DNA of 33,546 bases from Planococcus sp. CAU13 (lineage in GTDB: Bacteria > Bacillota > Bacilli > Bacillales_A > Planococcaceae): positions 1 through 33,546 of the forward strand of contig NZ_JRGN01000267.1 of NCBI RefSeq assembly GCF_000775575.1. Direction: 5' to 3'. Each line of letters opens with the position of its first letter. The stretch's first letter is position 1. Below, one piece after another: positions 26,871 to 33,546 of this stretch. Under the pieces are notes generated by a model, which saw only the letters and a list, made by a program, of their open reading frames with translations, was not told the origin of the DNA and made no database searches. Made by a program: the position numbers and the translations under genes.

Positions 26871-26901
26871 AAAAAAATCCCGTGTTCCAAGGGAGCACGG
26901 G
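26871..26901 (-). terminator. Terminator after darA
   Basis: Minus-strand stem CCCGTG (26896-26901) / CACGGG (26879-26884) extended by TCC/GGA past one mismatch, tail ATTTTTTT. It lies 28 bp past the darA stop and only 16 bp before the holB start. Confidence 0.78.
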
Positions 26902-26929
26902 GGTCATGTATTTTATCGTTCGACACTGC

Positions 26930-27265
<336 letters not shown>

Positions 27266-27375
27266 TCACTCCTTTTTTTGTCTTCCTTCTATATAAGTAT
27301 AACATGAACCCGGATGGGCACAGTATAACTTTTGCACCTCCTGCCGAAATTCCTCACTTTCTGACCTGCCAAAAG

Positions 27376-27407
27376 AAAAAGCAGCCGACCTTTGTTCCAG
27401 TCAGCTG
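27376..27407 (-). terminator. Terminator overlapping the tmk stop codon
   Basis: 8-bp stem with one G-U in RNA (CAGCTGAC from 27400-27407, GTCGGCTG from 27382-27389), 10-nt loop, tail CTTTTTCTTTTG on the minus strand. The stem includes the tmk stop codon (27401-27403). Confidence 0.8.
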
Positions 27408-28042
27408 TTTTCCTGTTGTTCCTGTATATATCTCATCAGAATTTTAAAAGCGTCTTCAAAGACCTCTTCCACACCATTTTGGGCATTGACCAATTGCATC
27501 CGGTCCGGATTTTCGCTTAAAAGGAGCAGATAGCCCTGTCTGACTTTATAATGGAAATTAACGGATTCCTCATCCAGCCGGTTAATTTCACGATTGCTGT
27601 CCTTGTTGATCCGCCCCAAACCGGTTTCCGGATTTACATCGAAGTACAAAGTCAAGTCAGGCATGTAGTCACCGATGGCAAACTTGTTGATGGAGAAAAC
27701 CTTTTCCATACCAAGGCCTCTTGCATATCCCTGATAGGCCAGACTGCTGTCTATATAGCGGTCGCATAAGACAATAGTTCCGGCTTCCAAAGCGGGGATG
27801 ACTTTTTCGACCAGGTGCTGTCTTCGGGCAGCCGCATACAATAGAGCCTCTGTCCGGGCATCCATCTCTGTATTGCCCCGATCAAGGATGACGGTCCTTA
27901 TCTGTTCGGCGATTTCAATTCCGCCGGGTTCCCTGGTACTGATAACCGAAAAACCCTTTTCCTTTAAAGCCTCTGCCAGCAGATGGAGAATTGTCGTTTT
28001 TCCCGATCCTTCCCCGCCTTCCAAACTTATCAAATAACTCAT
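27401..28042 (-). CDS. tmk: Thymidylate kinase
   Basis: Phosphorylates dTMP to dTDP. 213 residues: P-loop E-G-G-E-G-S-G-K-T-T at 8-17, T-R-E-P-G-G near 37-42, D-R-Y-I-D-S-S-L-A-Y-Q-G near 94-105. ATG at 28042 has only a weak ribosome site (AGGTGA 9 nt upstream). The 124-bp gap to ppk contains a TATAGT box on the minus strand, but no good -35 box. Confidence 0.97.
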   Translation of the reverse strand: MSYLISLEGGEGSGKTTILHLLAEALKEKGFSVISTREPGGIEIAEQIRTVILDRGNTEMDARTEALLYAAARRQHLVEKVIPALEAGTIVLCDRYIDSSLAYQGYARGLGMEKVFSINKFAIGDYMPDLTLYFDVNPETGLGRINKDSNREINRLDEESVNFHYKVRQGYLLLLSENPDRMQLVNAQNGVEEVFEDAFKILMRYIQEQQENS

Positions 28043-28144
28043 TCCACTGATTCACCTTATTCTATAAAGTTGTTTTATCTCTTATCTCCCAATCTCCATC
28101 TACTATACAGGAAATCAATAAAACTTTATAGCGTCCATTTGAAA

Positions 28145-28194
28145 CAGCGGGGCAAAGGACAGACATTTATGCGTTGGTTTCAGTTGCCCCGCTG
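28145..28194 (-). terminator. Inverted repeat around the ppk stop codon, possible terminator
   Basis: Perfect 11-bp repeat CAGCGGGGCAA (28145-28155) / TTGCCCCGCTG (28184-28194). One arm is in the last ppk codons and the 28-nt loop holds the stop codon. On the minus strand it is followed by TTTCAAATG, a short T-run, so it could be a poor terminator or an mRNA 3'-end stabiliser. Confidence 0.5.
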
Positions 28195-30290
28195 GTCCGG
28201 TGGAATAATTCCATCTGACTGTCAACCGCCGCTTCTTTTTCCTTTCGGGAAACATAGTCGTAGTTTCCTTCAGCATCCTGCTCACGGGCTTTGACATTGT
28301 CAGCCAAATACAAAGCGAGGATATCCGTTATCTGCTTTTTGACTTTGTCGTCAATAATGGGAAACAGGATCTCGATCCGGTCTTCCATATTGCGTGTCAT
28401 CATGTCCGCTGAAGACAAAAAGACCTGTTTCTGGCCATTATGATGAAAATAATAGATCCTGCTGTGCTCCAGCAGCCGGCCTACGATGCTTCTCACATGA
28501 ATCGTCTCGCTTACTCCTTCTATTCCTGGCCGCAAACAACAAATTCCCCGGACGATCAAGTCGATTTTCACTCCGGCCTGTGAAGCTTCATAGAATCTTC
28601 TGATGATTGCTTTATCAGTCAATGAATTCATTTTAGCAATAATGTGGCCGTTGCCGTGCTTTTTGTGAAAATCAATTTCGGAGTCGATCATCTGGAGGAA
28701 ATCATTACGGATGCTGAAAGGCGCTACAGATAAATAATGGAATGCCGGCTTTTCGGTATAACCACTCAAGTAATTAAAAAAGTTGGTGGCATCGATGCCG
28801 AATTTCCTCTTTGAAGTGAACAAACTCATGTCTGTATAGATTCTCGCTGTCTGGTCATTATAATTGCCGGTCCCGAGGTGAACAAAGCGTTCAATCCGAT
28901 TGGCTTTCTGCCTGACGACAAGTGTAATTTTACTGTGGGTTTTCAAATGGGTGATGCCATAAATGACATGGCATCCCGCTTTTTCCAGTTCCTTTGCCCA
29001 CTGCACATTATTTTCCTCATCAAACCGTGCTTTCAATTCCACCAGCACAGTGACTTGCTTTCCATTTTCAGCCGCCCTTTTCAATGCTTTAATCACCGGA
29101 GAATCTCCACTCACCCGGTAGAGAGTCTGTTTGATCGCTAACACATCATCGTCATCCGCTGCTTCTGAGATGAAATTTACAACCGGTTCAAAAGAATCAT
29201 AAGGATGATGCAGAAAGACATCCTGACGGGCCACTTTCTCAAAAATTTCCTTGCCTGACTTCATGCTGTCCGGCAATTGGAGAATATTTCCTTCATAAAC
29301 TAAATGTTCATTGTCCCTGGCTGCCTTTTTGTAAAAATCGAATAATAACGTTAAATCCAGAAAGCCGTCAATTATATAGACATCTTTTTTATGGATTTCC
29401 AGTTCCTCGGTCAAATAATCCAATATGTCCGGATCAAAGTCCGGCGCTTGGATTTCCAGCCGGACTGCAGCTCCCCATTTGCGCTTTTTCAGTTCTTCTT
29501 CGATTTCCTCCAATAAATCCCGGGCGCCTTCCTCATGAATAGTCATATCCGCATTGCGTGTAATACGGAAAACAGAGACCGACGTCACTCGGAAACCCTG
29601 GAACATCTTGTGTATAAAAAGCTTGATGATATCTTCCAGCATAATCACTTGGAAGCTGGACGGCTTTGCCGGCATGCGGATAAAACGATCCAGAACCGCC
29701 GGAACCTGGACAATCGCAGTATGCCTTTCTTTCTCATCGTTTTCGAGTACAACAGCCAAATTGATGCTTTTGTTCAGCAGCATCGGAAACGGGCGGTAAG
29801 CATCAATGGCCATCGGCGTCAAAACAGGAAAAATGCGCTCATCGAAATAAGCTTCGGCAAACGCCAGCTGTTCTTTTTGCAATTCTTCAACTTTAAGAAT
29901 TTCCACCTGTTCCTTTTGCAGCTTCGGAAGCAAAACGTCCTGCAGGGTCTGATACTGCAAATCGACCAAATGATGGGTCATTTCCCCGATTTCGCTCAGC
30001 TGCTGCTTCGGGGTCATTCCCGCTTTATTTTCACGTTTGGTAAAACCGACCTTGACCTGATCTTTTAAACCAGCCACCCGAACCATAAAAAATTCATCCA
30101 GATTGGAGCTGAATATAGCTAGGAATTTCAGCCTTTCCAATAGCGGGTTGCGCTGGTCAAGCGCTTCCCGGAGCACTCTTTCATTAAATGCAAGCCAGCT
30201 GAGTTCACGGTTATTGTAATAAGAGAAATCGTCAATTTCTATCTCTGTCTTCTTTTTCGCACTCACGGTAGACGCCACCCTTTTATACAT
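28167..30290 (-). CDS. ppk: Polyphosphate kinase PPK1
   Basis: Reversibly makes inorganic polyphosphate from ATP. 707 residues with the PPK1 domain order N, H, C1, C2. The N domain starts Y-Y-N-N-R-E-L-S-W-L-A-F-N-E-R-V. The catalytic His motif H-L-K-T-H-S-K is near 450 and the second active-site region Y-Y-F-H-H-N-G-Q near 615. The C-terminal D-D-K-V-K-K-Q-I is also typical. ATG at 30290 has a poor ribosome site; a GTG at 30266 with AAGGGTGG 8 nt upstream is a serious alternative start. It lies 68 bp after ppx and is probably co-transcribed with it. These genes are not at this locus in B. subtilis. Confidence 0.96.
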   Translation of the reverse strand: MYKRVASTVSAKKKTEIEIDDFSYYNNRELSWLAFNERVLREALDQRNPLLERLKFLAIFSSNLDEFFMVRVAGLKDQVKVGFTKRENKAGMTPKQQLSEIGEMTHHLVDLQYQTLQDVLLPKLQKEQVEILKVEELQKEQLAFAEAYFDERIFPVLTPMAIDAYRPFPMLLNKSINLAVVLENDEKERHTAIVQVPAVLDRFIRMPAKPSSFQVIMLEDIIKLFIHKMFQGFRVTSVSVFRITRNADMTIHEEGARDLLEEIEEELKKRKWGAAVRLEIQAPDFDPDILDYLTEELEIHKKDVYIIDGFLDLTLLFDFYKKAARDNEHLVYEGNILQLPDSMKSGKEIFEKVARQDVFLHHPYDSFEPVVNFISEAADDDDVLAIKQTLYRVSGDSPVIKALKRAAENGKQVTVLVELKARFDEENNVQWAKELEKAGCHVIYGITHLKTHSKITLVVRQKANRIERFVHLGTGNYNDQTARIYTDMSLFTSKRKFGIDATNFFNYLSGYTEKPAFHYLSVAPFSIRNDFLQMIDSEIDFHKKHGNGHIIAKMNSLTDKAIIRRFYEASQAGVKIDLIVRGICCLRPGIEGVSETIHVRSIVGRLLEHSRIYYFHHNGQKQVFLSSADMMTRNMEDRIEILFPIIDDKVKKQITDILALYLADNVKAREQDAEGNYDYVSRKEKEAAVDSQMELFHRTSGATETNA

Positions 30291-30358
30291 AATATCTCAC
30301 GTTAATCTTACCATCGCCCATTCGGCAAATTATTAAGGTAATGTATGATTTCTATGAA

Positions 30359-31885
30359 TTATTTGTAAAATTGGATATGGATCGTTTTCTTCAATTGTTT
30401 TTCCAGATGTTTTTTCTGTTTTTCCGCCTGGTATTGTTCAGGTTTCCAATCTTTCCGGCTCTGGATAAAGAAAACCAGCTCTTCCCCGTTTTTCTCCAAA
30501 TGGATTTTCTCCACAATATCCCTTTTTGTCGCATTTAAACAGTAAGCCAGTTTTATGATTGCTCCAAGCAGGCTGTATCTATTCAATTCTTCTTTGGTAA
30601 ACCATTCCTCGAATGGCGCTGCATTGCGTTTGAACGCTGCTTTATTCTTGAAGGAGGCAATCAGCGCGATGATCACCCGTTCTTTATGCAGCAAGCCATC
30701 GATTGTCCGGTTGCACAACAAGTAAAACGTGTGTTGATTGCTTGACTCTGCATCGATATAACTTCCCAGATTGTATAAAGTGCCGCTCACTTTAATACGT
30801 TCATAATCTTCTTTGAGCGATGCCAGTCCCGCCTCCTCCAATTTTTGTGCAATCATCAAGGCACTGCCGGCCACGTGAAAGGCGTGAGTCAGATCAATAT
30901 CAAAATCAGCTGCCAGTTCCTGGAAACTTTCTTCAAGGATATCCGGGAGAATGGACAACTCGAATTCCTTCCTCATTTCTTCGTAGAAAACCCCTTCTCT
31001 CAAACCTTTTCGGCTGAGAGCGAATTCTTCTGTGCCGATGACCTCCATCAAAAAGCCGAAAACTTCAACAGCTGGTATAATGATATCCGCCCGATCCTTT
31101 GACAAGCCTTCAATACGCTGCATCTCCGAGAAATTGAAAGATTGCATCCTTCCATTCATCTCTGAGATATCCTGCTTGCTCATGACATATTGATGCACAC
31201 CCGATAATGGATATTCCACATATTCCTGATGGATTTGAGCAACGTTCCTGGCGCTGCCCCCAATGCCAATCAACGGCAGCCTCTTATCCGACAGCCACTC
31301 CAACTCCGCAAACTGACTTGCCAAAAAAGACCTCAATGCTTCTATCTCCGCTTGCGTAGGCATGTTACCTTCGACAAAGTTCCTTTTTAAAGATAATGCA
31401 CCAAAAGGAAAGCTGTGGTAATGGATCAGTTGCCGGTCTCTGAATAAGGTAAGCTCTGTACTGCCTCCGCCAATATCGATGGTTATGCCGTCAGTATAGG
31501 GCATAGAGTTGACCACCGCTAAATAGCCATAATTAGCTTCTTCAAACTCCGATAGGATGCGCATCGTATAATCCGTTTCTGTTTGGACTTTATCAATGAT
31601 GGCCTGTTGGTTTTTTGCTTGCCGGATAGCTGCCGTCGCTACACATTTAATGTCTTTTAACCGGTGATGGCGTGTCACTTCCTGAAAACTTAGAAGCGTA
31701 TCAATCAGCACCTTGATCCCTTTATCTTCCAGGATACCTTCTTCCGACAAATAATTCCGGAGTCTGGCCACTACTTTTATATTGTCACTTTCAGTAAACT
31801 GTCCGTTTTTTCCCTTGGTATAAATAACCAAGCGGATGGTATTAGAACCAATATCGATAATTCCATACTTTTCCTGCTCCATCAT
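30359..31885 (-). CDS. ppx: Exopolyphosphatase, Ppx/GppA family
   Basis: Degrades polyphosphate (or pppGpp) with an ASKHA fold. About 508 residues from the chosen start: I-I-D-I-G-S-N-T-I-R-L near 9-19, D-I-G-G-G-S-T-E-L near 145, G-I-G-G-S-A-R-N near 223, then a C-terminal HD-like helical domain (H-A-F-H-V-A-G near 350) as in long Ppx proteins. The ATG at 31885 matches the family N-terminus. An in-frame ATG at 31963, which overlaps the decarboxylase by 14 bp, would add 26 residues and cannot be excluded. Pairing with ppk suggests control of polyphosphate level. Confidence 0.93.
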   Translation of the reverse strand: MMEQEKYGIIDIGSNTIRLVIYTKGKNGQFTESDNIKVVARLRNYLSEEGILEDKGIKVLIDTLLSFQEVTRHHRLKDIKCVATAAIRQAKNQQAIIDKVQTETDYTMRILSEFEEANYGYLAVVNSMPYTDGITIDIGGGSTELTLFRDRQLIHYHSFPFGALSLKRNFVEGNMPTQAEIEALRSFLASQFAELEWLSDKRLPLIGIGGSARNVAQIHQEYVEYPLSGVHQYVMSKQDISEMNGRMQSFNFSEMQRIEGLSKDRADIIIPAVEVFGFLMEVIGTEEFALSRKGLREGVFYEEMRKEFELSILPDILEESFQELAADFDIDLTHAFHVAGSALMIAQKLEEAGLASLKEDYERIKVSGTLYNLGSYIDAESSNQHTFYLLCNRTIDGLLHKERVIIALIASFKNKAAFKRNAAPFEEWFTKEELNRYSLLGAIIKLAYCLNATKRDIVEKIHLEKNGEELVFFIQSRKDWKPEQYQAEKQKKHLEKQLKKTIHIQFYK

Positions 31886-31949
31886 CAACGCCCCGCAATC
31901 CATCCAATTTAATATAATTTTATCCGTCAATTTCCATACTTTTGATCTT

Positions 31950-33380
31950 TCAGCTTTCCTCATCCTGCCGAAGCACCAATAACTGCCTTCTGTCCAAACG
32001 GTGCTCTCCTTGAATTTGTACTGCTGATGCCAAATAATTCATCAATTCCTCCAGTTTTGCAGTTGTCCACTTCTCACCGGCTATGATCAGTGGAATACCA
32101 GGCGGATAAGGGATTACCGTACCTGCCGCTATACGTCCAATCGCCCTGGTATATGGAATCCATTCATAGTCAGCCAGATCAATTTCCTCGAACGATAATT
32201 CGGGAACACTGATTTCATCCGGTACCTGTATTTGAAAAGATGCCATCTCACTGCTTTCTTCTCTTACTGAGCGTACTGCATCTTTTATCCGGCTTCGAGC
32301 TTCTGCAAAAGGATAAGTATGCCCCTGCTTGAGTAACGGCAGAATCAGCAGCACCTGGTAAGAATCGGCCATCTCTGCATACAGGCCTGTTTGCTCCAGT
32401 TTCCTTATAAACTGAAAGCCACTGCGATTCTCTACCCGCAAGAGCAATTTGAGCGAATCGTCCGATTCAAAAACCGTCAGATGTGGGATTGTCCGTAAAC
32501 TGCTGATAAAGTCAGCACGCTTTTGCAAAAAGTTACGGAGATCCGACTGTGAATAACTCCGGATAAATGAACGGGCATCGTCCAGAGAAGCCAACAGTAA
32601 ATAAGAAGGGCTGCTCGACTGGAACATTCGAAGGTATTTCTCCACCTTCTTTTCACTCACCCGGGTTCCCTGAAGATGCAAAAAAGAACCCATAGTCATA
32701 GCCGGCAGAGTCTTATGCGCAGACTGTACCACTGCATCCGCTCCCAATGCCAGCGAAGAAACAGGAAATGGCGTGCCCGCCTGAAAATGTGCTCCATGCG
32801 CTTCGTCCACTAGAACAGCCAGTCCCTTGCGGTGGCAAAACTGGATTATGTCCGCCAATTCTTCTGAAACCATACCGTAATAACTCGGATAAGTCAGCAC
32901 CAGCGCTTTTGCATTGGGATAATTCCCAACAGCTGCTTGTATCGCCTGCAGCGAAAGGGAAATCACTGTCAGCGAATCATCATCCCATTGGGGGGAAATA
33001 TAGATCGGCTGCACTTTGGCAAGTTCCAAAGCATGAAAAATGGATTTATGTGAATTGCGCTGGACAATCACCTGATCCCCTTCCTTGCACACAGCATGGA
33101 TCATCGCCAGATTGCCTACCGTCGAACCATTCACCAGCAAAAAACTTCGATCCGCCGCGTATGCTTCCGCCAGAAGGATTTGTGCTTCTTCAATTGCTTC
33201 CTGCGGAAAATGAAGATCGTCCAAACCTGTCAATTCTGTTAAGTCATAAGACAATACCGCAGCCATTCCTGCCGGCAGGTTTGATAAGAGTCCATTCTTA
33301 TGGCCCGGTACATGGAATGAAATCGGGTCCTGTTTTTGAAAATCCGATAAGGCACTTACAATAGGGCGGCGTTCCAGCAT
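31950..33380 (-). CDS. PLP-dependent Orn/Lys/Arg decarboxylase (YaaO-like)
   Basis: Fold-type I amino acid decarboxylase, 476 residues, short form without the N-terminal wing domain. Visible: F-H-V-P-G-H-K near 22-28, N-G-S-T-V-G-N near 84-90, D-E-A-H-G-A-H at 192-198, and the PLP lysine in S-A-H-K-T at 220-224. Relatives decarboxylate arginine (SpeA), lysine (CadA) or ornithine; the substrate cannot be read from sequence by eye. It occupies the yaaO position upstream of tmk. ATG at 33380 has GAGGATG upstream; ppx follows closely, so the two are likely co-transcribed. Confidence 0.93.
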   Translation of the reverse strand: MLERRPIVSALSDFQKQDPISFHVPGHKNGLLSNLPAGMAAVLSYDLTELTGLDDLHFPQEAIEEAQILLAEAYAADRSFLLVNGSTVGNLAMIHAVCKEGDQVIVQRNSHKSIFHALELAKVQPIYISPQWDDDSLTVISLSLQAIQAAVGNYPNAKALVLTYPSYYGMVSEELADIIQFCHRKGLAVLVDEAHGAHFQAGTPFPVSSLALGADAVVQSAHKTLPAMTMGSFLHLQGTRVSEKKVEKYLRMFQSSSPSYLLLASLDDARSFIRSYSQSDLRNFLQKRADFISSLRTIPHLTVFESDDSLKLLLRVENRSGFQFIRKLEQTGLYAEMADSYQVLLILPLLKQGHTYPFAEARSRIKDAVRSVREESSEMASFQIQVPDEISVPELSFEEIDLADYEWIPYTRAIGRIAAGTVIPYPPGIPLIIAGEKWTTAKLEELMNYLASAVQIQGEHRLDRRQLLVLRQDEES

Positions 33381-33412
33381 AATTTTTCATCCTCACTTTA
33401 TTAATTGTTTTC

Positions 33413-33418
33413 ATTATA
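33413..33418 (-). promoter_or_regulatory. Probable -10 box of the decarboxylase-ppx-ppk unit
   Basis: Perfect TATAAT on the minus strand, 32 bp before the ATG. The expected -35 position (17-bp spacer) is a poor match (CATTAT), which suggests help from an activator or a weak promoter. Confidence 0.5.
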
Positions 33419-33451
33419 CCCATTCCCGCGTAAAAATAATGCCCCATCAGC

Positions 33452-33464
33452 TGCACCCGGTGCA
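33452..33464. promoter_or_regulatory. Small palindrome upstream of the decarboxylase promoter
   Basis: TGCAC-CCG-GTGCA, 34 bp upstream of the -10 box. Its position next to a weak -35 region would suit an activator or repressor site; no regulator is identified. Confidence 0.3.
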
Positions 33465-33503
33465 TTGGATTTTCACATTTATGTCTTTATAAAATGGGCA
33501 ACA

Positions 33504-33535
33504 GAAAAAAAGCCGTTACCGCAGATGCGGTAACG
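33504..33535 (-). terminator. Terminator of the gene upstream of the window edge
   Basis: Perfect 9-bp stem CGTTACCGC (33514-33522) / GCGGTAACG (33527-33535), 4-nt loop; minus-strand tail GCTTTTTTTC. The gene it ends lies beyond the right edge. Confidence 0.88.
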
Positions 33536-33546
33536 ACCTTTCGTGT

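Noticed and set aside
32747-33364. Plus-strand open frame of 205 codons opposite the decarboxylase
   Set aside because: Shadow of a strongly conserved PLP enzyme; no independent evidence of coding.

Overview
The window is ordinary core chromosome of a low-to-mid GC Gram-positive bacterium of the Bacillales. Gene order follows the Bacillus subtilis yaaO/tmk to yabR segment almost gene for gene. Nearly all genes are on the minus strand and read from right to left; only abrB and a cut-off tRNA at the left edge are on the plus strand. Protein sequences and gene content suggest the family Planococcaceae (for example Planococcus or a relative), but this is inference without a database search. No prophage, insertion sequence, CRISPR array or defence island is visible.

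Layout in transcription order (high to low coordinates): an Orn/Lys/Arg decarboxylase followed by ppx and ppk (33380-28167); thymidylate kinase, c-di-AMP receptor DarA, holB, ricT and yabA (28042-24668); trmN6-yazA-rsmI (24406-22547); abrB on the plus strand, facing away from metG; single-gene units metG, tatD and yabE; rnmV-rsmA; veg with two tandem promoters; ispE-purR-ridA-spoVG; glmU-prs; ctc; pth; mfd, a MOP-family flippase, mazG, rqcP and divIC; then yabR and a DinB-like gene that converges on the end of a tRNA-Met-like gene.

The genes cover replication and repair (holB, yabA, tmk, mfd), ribosome and tRNA maturation or quality control (rnmV, rsmA, rsmI, trmN6, metG, pth, ctc, rqcP, yabR), envelope precursors and division (ispE, glmU, flippase, divIC, yabE), nucleotide metabolism (prs, purR, mazG), polyphosphate turnover, and transition-state control (abrB, spoVG, ricT, veg).

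Six sporulation genes that sit between these same neighbours in B. subtilis (yabG, sspF, fin, spoVT, yabP, yabQ) are missing, each without a visible remnant. The regulatory sites of the sporulation/stress network nevertheless look intact: paired Spo0A boxes at abrB, a sigma-H-type promoter plus AT-rich element at spoVG, and a sigma-B-type promoter at ctc.

The most unusual observation is at ctc. Its Shine-Dalgarno region is perfectly complementary over 11 nt to a segment just upstream of the sigma-B start. Read-through RNA from prs would therefore hide the ctc ribosome site, while RNA started at the sigma-B promoter would not. Two copies of a structured intergenic repeat of about 120 bp are also present.
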